Shown: one piece after another, positions 1 through 7,264 of the stretch
Layout of the letters: each line of letters starts with the position of its first letter
Numbering within the stretch: the stretch's first letter is position 1
Assembly (NCBI GenBank): GCA_038232515.1
Contig: JBBSHS010000009.1
Coordinates: 1 to 48,239, forward strand
From: JBBSHS01 sp038232515
GTDB lineage: Bacteria; Actinomycetota; Acidimicrobiia; Acidimicrobiales; JAUJNH01
Length of the DNA: 48,239 nucleotides
Direction: 5' to 3'
Position numbers and translations under genes: made by a program
The notes under the pieces: generated by a model
Database searches by the model: none
What the model was told of the DNA's origin: nothing
What the model saw: the letters and a program-made list of their open reading frames with translations, nothing else

Positions 1-273
1 CATCCGGCCGTGTTGGTGACGGCGCAACGAATCCTCGAAGCCGAGCCCTCGGTCGTCCACGTCGTGCCGCTCACGAGCACGATCCGCTCGTTCGATTCCG
101 AGGTGTTGGTCGAGCCCGATGACATAAATGGGCTCGACGTGGTCTCTGCCGCTCAGTGCCAGCACGTCCGGGCTGTCTCGCTCCATCGAGTCGTCCGCGT
201 CCGGGGCAACGTGGGCGCGACCGTGCTGACCCAGGTCCGCGAGACCATCGCTGTGATCCTCGACCTCCCCTGA
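1..273 (+). CDS. MazF/PemK-type toxin, C-terminal part (5' end outside window)
   Basis: The reading frame is open from base 1 and stops at 273, giving the last 90 or so residues of a protein. The order of elements fits the C-terminal half of the MazF/PemK/CcdB-like fold. There is a strand reading VLVTAQRIL, then VVPLTSTIRS, then an acidic VLVEPDDINGLD, a conserved-looking AQCQHVRAVSLHRV segment and a final helix. Family members are usually toxic endoribonucleases paired with a small antitoxin encoded just upstream. Any antitoxin here would lie before the window, so the pairing cannot be seen. The catalytic N-terminal strand is missing, so activity cannot be judged. It converges on the DinB-like remnant at 343. 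Confidence 0.75.
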   Translation, partial: HPAVLVTAQRILEAEPSVVHVVPLTSTIRSFDSEVLVEPDDINGLDVVSAAQCQHVRAVSLHRVVRVRGNVGATVLTQVRETIAVILDLP

Positions 274-342
274 CCGGGATCCCGGAGGCGTGGCCATCAC
301 CCGGCGGACGGAGGCAGTCCCGCGATCGTGTCCGCGTCGTGG

Positions 343-853
343 TTAGGGGCTGGCGGGCGTTGCCGCGTAGAGGTCGCGTAGTAGCGCGACCTCAGCACCA
401 TGGTGAATGAGTTCGTCGACGACGTGAAGGAGGGAGTCCGCCTTGTTCGACTCGGCCCAGGGACCGAACGCGGGCCCGAGCTCGGCGGCCATGCTGGCCT
501 CGTCAAGCCCGTGGTAGCCGGCGGCGAAGGACTCCCATGCCCTGTCGAGAGCGTCCAGGGCCTCGTCTGGCGGTCGGGAACCACTGGTGCGGCTCGAGAT
601 CGAGGGAGTGTCCACCGAAGAGACGAGCCCTGTAGCCGTCCAGGCATTCGCTGCCGATGTGCCATGTGCGCCACGCGATGGTCGGGACTGGGGCCCTCTT
701 GGGCGGTGGCACCTCACGCTCGATCTCCCAGTGGCCCGAGGCCCCCGGCCGGACGCTCCAGCAACCGGGAACAGGTTCCCAGAGGTACTCCTTGTCCGTG
801 ATGCCGTCGAGGCGGTGTCGGATCCTGGGCCATACGTAGTCGAGCACGGACAT
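343..853 (-). pseudogene. DinB-superfamily (four-helix metalloenzyme-like) gene broken by a frameshift
   Basis: Two adjacent frames together make one DinB-like protein of about 170 residues. The first half starts at ATG 853 (MSVLDYVWPRIRHRLDGI) and includes WEPVPGCWSVRP and a helix with TIAWRTWHIGSECLD, where the His would be a metal ligand. Near 570-573 the similarity jumps into another frame. It continues as PDEALDALDRAWESFAAG and a C-terminal helix with HVVDELIHHGAEVALLRDL, ending at TAA 343. DinB-family proteins include bacillithiol and mycothiol transferases and many uncharacterised hydrolases; the particular substrate is unknown. The frame change may be a true inactivating mutation or a sequencing error; the base composition gives no help in choosing. 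Confidence 0.7.
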
Positions 854-1022
854 GATGGAGGTGGCGAGACCCACGCCACCAGCGTCCCGCAACCTCCCTG
901 CTCTGGGCCGACGTGCCGACGTGGCGGCGCTCGGGGCAACGCCGCCTCCCGGCGTTCGGGGGCGGGTCGGTCCGGCCACCTGGCTTCCTGCGATGATGCC
1001 GATTGACGGAGCTGCGCTCGGG

Positions 1023-1748
1023 CTATCGGGAGTTCCATACGCAGAACTCGTTGCCGTCGGGATCGGACATGATCACCCCGCCGACAGGATCCTGTCCGAT
1101 TTCGGCTCGCGTCGCTCCGAGCGAGACCAGACGGTCCACCTCCGCGTGCTGATCCCCGTGGTCGGGCGGGGCGATGTCGAGGTGAAGCCTGTTCTTGGCG
1201 ATCTTCGGTACGTGCGGTCCGCCACCCCAGGTGATGAACGGCCCGGTGCCGTCGGGCGCGCGGATCGCGGTTTCCTCGTCCTGGTCCCAGACCAACGGCC
1301 AACCCAGCGCGTTGCTCCAGAAATACCCGACCGCACGCGACCCGTCGCAGGACAGCGCTCCAAGACGTCCGCAGCCGGCGAGGAACGAATTCTCGGGCTC
1401 GATGATACAGAACTCGTTGCCTTCGGGGTCTGCGAGCACGACATGCGGTTCGTCCGGGCTCTGTCCGATGTCGATGTGCCGGGCACCAAGTCCGACCAAC
1501 CTCGACACCGATTCGTGCTGGTCGTCAACCGATGTGCTGGTCAGATCGAGATGGATTCGGTTCCGGGCCGCCTTGCTCTCCTGAACGGGCCGGAACACGA
1601 TCCGAAACGCGGTGTCGTCGGTTGGCACGAGACCGATCTCATCACCGGTCTCGCCGTCGGTCTCCCAGGTCAGAGCGTTGGCCCAGAAGTGGGCAAGGCC
1701 GAGCGGATCGTTCGCATCGACGCCGAGGGCGACAAGCCGTGCAGTCAT
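1023..1748 (-). CDS. VOC-superfamily protein with two glyoxalase-like domains
   Basis: This is a 241-residue protein with two similar halves. Each ends in the same signature: DPEGNEFCIIEPE near residue 125 and DPDGNEFCVWNSR at the C-terminus. Each half also carries a ligand strand, RIHLDL in the first and RLHLDI in the second, preceded by a WANALTW or WSNALGWP motif. That is the arrangement of actinobacterial Glyoxalase_6-type VOC proteins. They use paired beta-alpha-beta modules to form a metal site with His and Glu ligands. The substrate cannot be predicted; relatives range from antibiotic-binding proteins to dioxygenases. The ATG at 1748 is chosen because the preceding in-frame sequence does not look coding. 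It is cytoplasmic, with no signal peptide. Confidence 0.85.
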   Translation of the reverse strand: MTARLVALGVDANDPLGLAHFWANALTWETDGETGDEIGLVPTDDTAFRIVFRPVQESKAARNRIHLDLTSTSVDDQHESVSRLVGLGARHIDIGQSPDEPHVVLADPEGNEFCIIEPENSFLAGCGRLGALSCDGSRAVGYFWSNALGWPLVWDQDEETAIRAPDGTGPFITWGGGPHVPKIAKNRLHLDIAPPDHGDQHAEVDRLVSLGATRAEIGQDPVGGVIMSDPDGNEFCVWNSR

Positions 1749-2272
1749 CCGATGCTGCGCCACACGACAGTAACTGCTGAAACCTGGTGGGTCCGCAGGT
1801 CCCCGACACCGCATCACCGTGCCGTAGCGGTGGGACCGCCGCAACCGCATTTCGGCTGCTCCCGCCCCGATGTGCCGGTAGAGGCGCAGCAACTGCCGCG
1901 AACGCGGCGGGATGACGCGAGGCGATCCACGCGCCCGAATCGGCGATCCATGCACGTCTACGGACGCACCGAGCCGTGTCCCAGAACGCGCGCCCTCGAC
2001 GGGGAGCGCGAGCGCCACAACCGCCGGGACGGGACCACGGCATCACTTCGCCGTCCGCCGATTGCTGGCCGGGGATCGGGTAGTGGTGGTCGTGCAGGCG
2101 GCCCTGTCGAGGTCGAGCAGGATTACCGACCTCGCCCCGGGCCCCGGTCAGGCTGGGATCACGCACCCACCGCGGCCCGGCGGCAATGATCATCTGCCGG
2201 CGCCAACTGATCACTTCATGACAAGTTGGGCGGCGTCACTGATCTCTTCACCGCGTCCCTACATCCACCGGG
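1749..2272. other. 524-bp stretch with no recognisable gene
   Basis: This lies between the VOC gene start and the 3' end of dnaB. Open frames exist on both strands, as expected at this GC content. Their translations are low-complexity Arg/Pro/Ala strings without domains, and none has a good ribosome-binding site. I see no tRNA, no inverted terminal repeats and no transposase motif. It marks the border between the accessory edge and the conserved block. Confidence 0.5.
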
Positions 2273-4432
2273 TCACACCTTGGCCATGTTGGCGAAGCGG
2301 GTGTACTGGTCGAGGAAGGCCAGCTTGGTCAAGCCGGTGGGGCCCGAACGGTGCTTGGAAACGTGCACTTCGGCGATGCCGCGGTCCTGCGAGTCGTGGT
2401 CGTAGAGCTCGTCGCGGTACAGAAAGAGCACGACGTCGGCGTCCTGTTCGAGGCTGTTGTGGGCCACGACGCCGTTGGCGACGAAGTTATGGGTGCCCTC
2501 GACGGTGGCATCGAAGGTCGGCCTGTCGCCCAGCGACGAAATCTCGACGATCTCCTCCCAGAGGACATCGGACGTGGCCCGAGCGACGGTCTCGGCTTCA
2601 CCGACGAACTCACCGATGCGTCGCAGGCGATCCCGGGAGAAGCGACGCGGACGGTTCTCGTTACCCAGGAGGTAGCTGCCGCAATAACGCTCGCCCAAGG
2701 CGTCGGCCAACTGGCGATGGGTGACCCCACGAGCTGCGGCAGCCCTCTTGATCTGCGTGGCGACGGGCCACGGCACCAAGTCGGCGTTGGGGTTGGCCTT
2801 CTTGTTGGCGGGGTCGGCTGTCGCGTATTTGACACGCTTCGGTCCCATCGACCCGTCGCCCAGGAGATGGGGGAGCAGCACGAGCTCATCCTGGTCCCAA
2901 CCCTGAACCCGGTCCGCGGCGATCTGGGTCTGGCCCGGTAGCGGCGTGCGACGCGGGACGGCGAGGAATTGACCCACCTGCAACTGGTCGAGGCGACGCC
3001 ATCCTTCGACGGTGCGGAACCGATGGTTGGCACTGGCATCGACCTCGTAGCCGGACGCCAGCCGCAAGCGGAACAACGGCTTGACACCGGACGGAAACGC
3101 CTTGACCAACCGACGCGGCACGAGCCGCCAGTCTTCGTCGAGTGACCACACCAGGGGCTGCTCTTGGCTCAGCACGAGCTCTCCCAGCGTGATCTCCTGG
3201 CCCGTATCGGCCCTGAGTATCCGGGTGTCGGCCGGCATGCAACCGGATTCGCGGAGGTCGGCCAGCACTGGGCGCTTGTCGGCCCTGCTCTCGAGGTTTC
3301 GAGACAGCTGGGACAGGGCGATCACCGGGCACTCCAGCTCTCGGGCCAGGATCTTGAGGCCGCGGCTGATTTCGGACACCTCGACCTGGCGGTTCTCGGC
3401 CTTGGAGCGACCGCTCATCAGCTGGATGTAATCGACGACCACCAGCCCCAGATCGCCCAACTTGGATTTGAGCCGGCGGGACTTGCCCCGGATGTCCATG
3501 ACGGTGACCATCGGGTTGTCGTCCACGAAGATCGGCGCCTCGCCCAACTTGCCGATGGCCTGGGAGATCTTGGGCCAGTCGGACTCGAGCAGCCGGCCGT
3601 TGCGCATGCGGCTCGAGTCAACCCGGGCCTCGGCGCACAACAGGCGGCTGGAGATCTCGATCCGGCTCATCTCCAGCGAGAAGAACACCACCGGCCGCCG
3701 GGCGTGTATGGCGGCATGGGCGGCGACGTTGAGGGCGAACGACGTCTTGCCGCACCCTGGACGGGCTCCGACGATGACGAGGTTGGAGGGCTGGAGGCCG
3801 GCCAGCTGGTGGTCGAGGTCGAGGAAGCCGGTGGGCACGCCGGTGATTTCCTCGCCCCGGTCGAACAGCGTCTCGAGGCGGTCGAGGGTCTGGCCCAACA
3901 GGTCGCGCAACGGCGCCATGGTGTCGGCCACACGGCGCTGGGCCACCTCGAACACCAGTGACTCGGCCCGGTCGACTGCGGCGTCGACGTCGTCTGGGAC
4001 GTCGTAGCCCAGCTCGGCGATCTCACCGGCCACCCCGATGAGCCGGCGCAGGACGGCCAGCTCTTCGACGATGCGGGCGTAGCGGGCGGCGTTGCCGGTG
4101 GCGGGTGTGCTCGCCTGGAGAGCGACGATGACGGACGGGCCGCCGACGGCGTCGAGGAGATCAGACCGGCGCAGCTCGTCGGCCACGGTGACCGGGTCGA
4201 CCGGCTCGCCCTTGGCGTACAACGCACACATGGCGTCGTAGATGTGGCCGTGGGCTGGCTTGTAGAAGGCCTCGGCCGAGCACACCTCGGTGGCCGCGGC
4301 GATGGCATCGCGATGGAGCAGCATGGCGCCGAGGAGCGACTCCTCGGCGGACAGGTCGTGGGGTGGGACCCGCCCCCGGCCAGCTCCGGCGTTGTTGCCA
4401 CGTCGAAGAACCTCTTCAGCGACCTGCACCAT
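2273..4432 (-). CDS. dnaB: Replicative DNA helicase DnaB with an internal intein
   Basis: DnaB is the hexameric 5'-3' helicase that unwinds the fork. The N-terminal domain begins near VPPHDLSAEESLLGAML and a linker follows. The RecA-like motor has Walker A GARPGCGKT (residues 222-230 from the chosen start), FFSLEMS and the Walker B strand LVVVDYIQLM. The C-terminal part carries QDADVVLFLYRDE and HRSGPTGLTKL. The extein is interrupted between DLRESG and SLEQDAD by a 262-residue intein (listed separately). After splicing, about 457 residues remain, normal for the family. The start is uncertain. ATG 4432 leaves about 20 residues before the first conserved block. An in-frame TTG at 4546 would add 38 residues made partly of heptad-spaced YPQ repeats. 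It lies downstream of the rplI terminator and so probably has its own promoter. Confidence 0.95.
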   Translation of the reverse strand: MVQVAEEVLRRGNNAGAGRGRVPPHDLSAEESLLGAMLLHRDAIAAATEVCSAEAFYKPAHGHIYDAMCALYAKGEPVDPVTVADELRRSDLLDAVGGPSVIVALQASTPATGNAARYARIVEELAVLRRLIGVAGEIAELGYDVPDDVDAAVDRAESLVFEVAQRRVADTMAPLRDLLGQTLDRLETLFDRGEEITGVPTGFLDLDHQLAGLQPSNLVIVGARPGCGKTSFALNVAAHAAIHARRPVVFFSLEMSRIEISSRLLCAEARVDSSRMRNGRLLESDWPKISQAIGKLGEAPIFVDDNPMVTVMDIRGKSRRLKSKLGDLGLVVVDYIQLMSGRSKAENRQVEVSEISRGLKILARELECPVIALSQLSRNLESRADKRPVLADLRESGCMPADTRILRADTGQEITLGELVLSQEQPLVWSLDEDWRLVPRRLVKAFPSGVKPLFRLRLASGYEVDASANHRFRTVEGWRRLDQLQVGQFLAVPRRTPLPGQTQIAADRVQGWDQDELVLLPHLLGDGSMGPKRVKYATADPANKKANPNADLVPWPVATQIKRAAAARGVTHRQLADALGERYCGSYLLGNENRPRRFSRDRLRRIGEFVGEAETVARATSDVLWEEIVEISSLGDRPTFDATVEGTHNFVANGVVAHNSLEQDADVVLFLYRDELYDHDSQDRGIAEVHVSKHRSGPTGLTKLAFLDQYTRFANMAKV
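2456..3241 (-). mobile_element. DnaB intein (262 aa) with reduced endonuclease region
   Basis: The intein starts with Cys (CMPADTRILRADTGQEITLG, block A) and has block B as ASANHRFRT. It ends in block F, TFDATVEGTHNFVANG, and block G, VVAHN, followed by the extein Ser. So the Cys1, His-Asn and Ser+1 splicing residues are all present and protein splicing should work. The insertion point, ESG/S in the Walker B-distal motif, is the one used by the Synechocystis DnaB intein. Between the splicing blocks is a single LAGLIDADG-like segment, LLPHLLGDGS. It is followed by a short helix-turn-helix-like module (AAAARGVTHRQLADALG) and no second LAGLIDADG block. Full-size DnaB inteins have about 400 residues, so the homing endonuclease looks decayed while splicing is retained. 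Confidence 0.93.
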
Positions 4433-4460
4433 GTCAACCCAGCCTCGCCGAGCACGCCTG

Positions 4461-4533
4461 TGGAGCGATAGGGCAACTTGTTGGGGGTATCGGGCACATG
4501 CCTGGGGGTATCCGGGCCGGCTCTGGGGATGAC
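4461..4533. repeat. Four degenerate 10-bp direct repeats at 21-bp period upstream of dnaB
   Basis: TGGGGGTATC occurs at 4482 and again at 4503. A related TGGGGATGAC lies at 4524 and a weaker TGGAGCGATA at 4461, all exactly 21 bp apart. Spacing of two helical turns would place the copies on one face of the DNA, in the region expected for the dnaB promoter. Read on the minus strand in the dnaB frame, the same period gives heptads HPQ/YPQ/YPQ, so a coding origin (a longer DnaB N-terminus) is the alternative. Confidence 0.5.
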
Positions 4534-4664
4534 CGAGCACCAACAAGTCGGTTGCCGCCAGGGGCGAACATATGTTCGATGCTACGCCATGCCGGACCGC
4601 TTGGCCAGCGCCAAATTGGCGTCATGCCCACATTTTCGACTGTCCCGATGGAGGGAGTGCCGGT

Positions 4665-4688
4665 AAAAGAAGAGGGATTCGGTCCCTC
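4665..4688 (-). terminator. Rho-independent terminator after rplI
   Basis: On the minus strand a GAGGGA/TCCCTC stem with a CCGAA loop is followed directly by TTCTTTT, 12 bases past the rplI stop codon. It closes the rpsF-ssb-rpsR-rplI operon and separates it from dnaB. Confidence 0.8.
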
Positions 4689-4699
4689 CTCCTAGCTCG

Positions 4700-5146
4700 T
4701 CAGGCCTTGACGACGTCGACGGTGACGCGAAATTGAACCTCGGGATGGAGCCGGACGGGGACTTCGTGGGTGCCAACGACCTTGATGGGGTCTTCGAGCT
4801 GCATCTTGCGGCGGTCCAGGACGATGCCCGTCTGGGCTTCAACCGCCTCGACCACGTCGGTCGTCGTGACCGACCCGAACAGCTTGCCCTCACCACTGGC
4901 CCGGACCTCGATGGTGATGACGGCCGGCACCAGGCTGCGCGCCACCATCTCGGCCCCCTCCCGGTCCTTGGCGTCGGTGACGTCGCGAGAGCGCCGCATG
5001 GACTGGGCCTGGGCGGTCACGCCGTCGCTGGCCACGAATGCCTGGCCACGAGGGACCAGATAGTTGCGGGCGAACCCGTCGGCCACGTCCACGATGTCGC
5101 CTTTCTTGCCGACGCCGGCGACATCGGATCGCAGCACCACCTTCAC
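4700..5146 (-). CDS. rplI: 50S ribosomal protein L9
   Basis: This 148-residue protein matches L9 throughout. The N-terminal RNA-binding domain begins MKVVLRSDVAGVGKKGDIV and carries the family signature GFARNYLVPRGQA. A long connecting helix (residues 42-75) leads to the C-terminal domain with KLFGSVTTTDVVEA and a final VRLHPEVQFRVTVDVV. L9 bridges the L1 stalk base and affects reading-frame fidelity. The start is GTG, whose bases overlap the TGA of rpsR (GTGA), so the two genes are probably translationally coupled. It is the last gene of the operon. Confidence 0.97.
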   Translation of the reverse strand: MKVVLRSDVAGVGKKGDIVDVADGFARNYLVPRGQAFVASDGVTAQAQSMRRSRDVTDAKDREGAEMVARSLVPAVITIEVRASGEGKLFGSVTTTDVVEAVEAQTGIVLDRRKMQLEDPIKVVGTHEVPVRLHPEVQFRVTVDVVKA

Positions 5147-5550
5147 TGGCGCTCACCGCCGTCGGCGACGATCGCGGCGGGCGCATTGCCGTCGGGCTCG
5201 GGCAATCTGACCTCGGGCGTGGGTGCGGCCTCGGCGTCGGACCGGCGGGGACGACGGCTGGCCCCGGTGCGCTCGGTGACGGTGCGTTGGCTGTACGGCA
5301 GCAGGGCGAGCTCGCGTGCGGTCTTGATGGCGGTGGCCACAGCCCGCTGGTGCTGAGTGGACAGACCCGATACCCGACGGGCCCGGATCTTGCCCCGATC
5401 GCTCATGAACTTGCGCAAGAGGTTGACGTCTTTGTAATCCACCCACTCGATCGAGTCGCGGGCGATGATGTCGACCTTCTTCTTCATCACCCGCCGGGCG
5501 GCGTCCTTGCCACCCCGCTTCGTGCGGTCACGGTCGTTGTTGCGTGCCAT
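5143..5550 (-). CDS. rpsR: 30S ribosomal protein S18 with a C-terminal extension
   Basis: Residues about 20-90 are a complete S18 core: KKKVDIIARDSIEWVDYKD, then LLRKFMSDRGKIRARRVSGL, then QHQRAVATAIKTARELALLPY. It lacks the cysteines of the zinc-binding S18 form. The protein has 135 residues against the usual 75-90. The surplus is a 45-residue C-terminal tail rich in Ala, Pro, Glu and Arg (TGASRRPRRSDAEAAPTPEV onward). This tail is probably disordered. The ATG directly abuts the ssb stop, with a GAGGAG ribosome-binding site inside the end of ssb. S18 heterodimerises with S6 (rpsF, two genes upstream) on the 16S platform. Confidence 0.96.
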   Translation of the reverse strand: MARNNDRDRTKRGGKDAARRVMKKKVDIIARDSIEWVDYKDVNLLRKFMSDRGKIRARRVSGLSTQHQRAVATAIKTARELALLPYSQRTVTERTGASRRPRRSDAEAAPTPEVRLPEPDGNAPAAIVADGGERQ

Positions 5551-6006
5551 CTAGAACGGCTCCTCGTCGTAGGCCTGAGCGGCGTTGGCCACAGGACGGG
5601 TGGCACCGCCCGAGGGACCCGGGCTGCCACCTCCATCGGGCGAACGGCGCTCGTTCTTGGTGATCTGGGCCGAGGCCCACCGCAGCGAAGGGCCGACCTC
5701 GTCGGCCACGATTTCGACGACGGATTTCTTGTTGCCGTCCTGGTCCTCCCAACTGCGCTGTTCGAGGCGGCCGGTGACGATGACCCTGGACCCTTTGGCC
5801 AGCGACTCGCTCACGTTGTCGGCCAGATCGCGCCAGCACTTCACGTTGAAGAAGGACACCTCTTCTCGGAACTCCTGGGACTGCTGATCGCGCCAGCGCC
5901 GGTTGACGGCGATGCCGAATGTGGCGTTGGCTTGTCCCGAGGGAGTGAACCGCAGTTCCGGGTCCCTCGTGACGTTGCCGATGACGGTGACGGTGTTGTC
6001 GGGCAT
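5551..6006 (-). CDS. ssb: Single-stranded DNA-binding protein
   Basis: An OB fold (residues 1-110) shows VTVIGNVTRDPELRFTPSG, FGIAVNRRW, VSFFNVKCWRDLADNV, KGSRVIVTGRLEQRSWED and VVEIVADEVGPSLRWA. A Gly/Pro/Ser-rich linker follows. The acidic tip DEEPF at the very C-terminus recruits partner proteins. It binds ssDNA as a tetramer during replication and repair. It sits between rpsF and rpsR, the usual bacterial arrangement. A GAGGAGC ribosome-binding site precedes the ATG. Length (151) is typical. Confidence 0.97.
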   Translation of the reverse strand: MPDNTVTVIGNVTRDPELRFTPSGQANATFGIAVNRRWRDQQSQEFREEVSFFNVKCWRDLADNVSESLAKGSRVIVTGRLEQRSWEDQDGNKKSVVEIVADEVGPSLRWASAQITKNERRSPDGGGSPGPSGGATRPVANAAQAYDEEPF

Positions 6007-6018
6007 GCTCGCTCCTCG

Positions 6019-6378
6019 TTACGCGCTCGGGCCCGCCTCGGCCACGGCCGGCCGGCCCGCGGTGGTGCCGGGGGCAACCCGGCCGGCCGCGGTGTCCGGA
6101 AGCCGGATGACCTTGTGGCGGATGACATCATCGGACAGGTGGAGCACCCGGTCGAGCGCGGCCATGGCCTCCGGCGGTGCGGTGGCCTCCAAGAGGACGT
6201 AGTAGCCCTCCCAACGGTGGTGCAGCTCATAGGCGAACCGACGCTTGCCCCACCGCTCGACCCGGCCCGGGTTACCCCCATTGGCCTTGATGGTCTCGGT
6301 GGAGCGGTCGATGACCCCCCTGATGACTTCCTCCTCGAGGCCGGCACCGAGGATGACCATGACTTCATAGGGCCGCAT
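6019..6378 (-). CDS. rpsF: 30S ribosomal protein S6
   Basis: This 119-residue protein begins MRPYEVMVILGAGLEEE and continues with the family motif WGKRRFAYELHHRWEGYYVLLEA and a C-terminal strand, DDVIRHKVIRLP. A Pro/Ala-rich tail follows. S6 partners S18 on the 30S platform. ATG 6378 is preferred over longer frames because GAAGGGAG lies at the right distance upstream and the conserved N-terminus starts there. It is the first gene of the rpsF-ssb-rpsR-rplI operon. The untranslated leader contains a candidate S6:S18-binding structure. Confidence 0.97.
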   Translation of the reverse strand: MRPYEVMVILGAGLEEEVIRGVIDRSTETIKANGGNPGRVERWGKRRFAYELHHRWEGYYVLLEATAPPEAMAALDRVLHLSDDVIRHKVIRLPDTAAGRVAPGTTAGRPAVAEAGPSA

Positions 6379-6411
6379 GGGGCGCACTCCCTTCGGACGC
6401 TCCGGCGCAAT

Positions 6412-6441
6412 CTGCCCGGTGCGGCCCCACAGGTGGGGCAG
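6412..6441 (-). promoter_or_regulatory. Candidate S6:S18-binding RNA structure in the rpsF leader
   Basis: On the minus strand, CTGCCC at one end and GGGCAG at the other can pair around an inner hairpin, CCCCA-CCTG-TGGGG. A CCG lies in the 3'-side bulge between the two stems, about 33 bases before the rpsF start. A known autoregulatory motif in rpsF leaders has this plan, a stem and hairpin with a conserved CCG bulge bound by the S6:S18 pair. The two stems share C residues, so the exact fold is unclear. Confidence 0.5.
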
Positions 6442-6563
6442 GGTGCTCTTTGGAACGAGCCCTGTCATGGTAATCGACGCTGGCGATGTGCCCACGTGGC
6501 CAGGATGGCATGGAGGTGTGACAGCGGAGGCCATGGCCTACCGCTGCGCCGAGGATGGCTCTG

Positions 6564-7058
6564 CTAGGCGCCGCACCCGGGGGTGACGGTGACGGTCGAA
6601 CCGGGGCCGACACCGATGGCTCCGAGGCCGCCTCCGGGCACCTCGAGTGCGGTGCGGAACGGAGCAGGGGAGCCGATGGTCGGGCACCCGGCGACGTCCG
6701 CACAGGGGGCCAGGTCCTTGGCGCCGACGAAGGCACCGTTGGCGTCGAACCACGCCACCGACAGTGCGATGGGGACGTCGCGGTTGTAGAAGGAGACGGT
6801 CGAGTCCTGCGCGAACGTGAAGGCCATGGCCGGATAGCCGGCCAGGTCATGGCGACCCATGAGGCCCTTCTCGTGCTGGGCGGGCGTCGACGCCAGCAGG
6901 ACGCAGGCGTGGTTGAGGCCATTGCCCTGGCCGGTGCCGGGATGGATGGTGAGGCGGGCCTCGTCGAAGCCGGGCACCTTGGAGGACGATGCGGTGTGCG
7001 GATCGGCGGGCGACGATCCTCCGCAGGCCAGTAGGGCGAGCACGCCCAGGACGAACAT
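6564..7058 (-). CDS. DUF192-family lipoprotein
   Basis: A hydrophobic N-terminus, MFVLGVLALLACGGSS, has a lipobox (LLAC), so the mature protein is probably lipid-anchored outside the membrane. The rest matches the DUF192 fold. It shows HACVLLASTPAQHEKGLMGR followed by AMAFTFAQDSTVSFYNRDVPIALSVAWFD and ends in a short beta-rich region with a Cys pair (CADVAGC). DUF192 proteins have no settled function. The start is doubtful. The chosen ATG 7058 leaves no Arg or Lys before the hydrophobic core, whereas the upstream in-frame GTGs or a TTG near 7180 would include VGVRRLGVVTVG and give a better signal peptide. It is separated from rpsF by about 185 bp. Confidence 0.8.
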   Translation of the reverse strand: MFVLGVLALLACGGSSPADPHTASSSKVPGFDEARLTIHPGTGQGNGLNHACVLLASTPAQHEKGLMGRHDLAGYPAMAFTFAQDSTVSFYNRDVPIALSVAWFDANGAFVGAKDLAPCADVAGCPTIGSPAPFRTALEVPGGGLGAIGVGPGSTVTVTPGCGA

Positions 7059-7264
7059 GCCCACTGTCACCACGCCGAGGCGCCGAACACCGACCTCGGT
7101 GTCGAGACGGCCGACGGGCCCGTCACGCAGGCCCCTGGGCAGGTCCGACAAGGACCTCGACGACCGTCGACCCGGCGAGCTCACCCCTCGATCATGCCTC
7201 GCCGGTCCGGCCGCCGGCCACACCGCAGCCGTCGTGTCCGTGCCGGATGGTCCGCAGAGCCATA

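Noticed and set aside
1642..2214. A 190-codon minus-strand frame that overlaps the VOC gene start
   Set aside because: It overlaps a recognised gene in another frame and shows no family motif or good ribosome-binding site.
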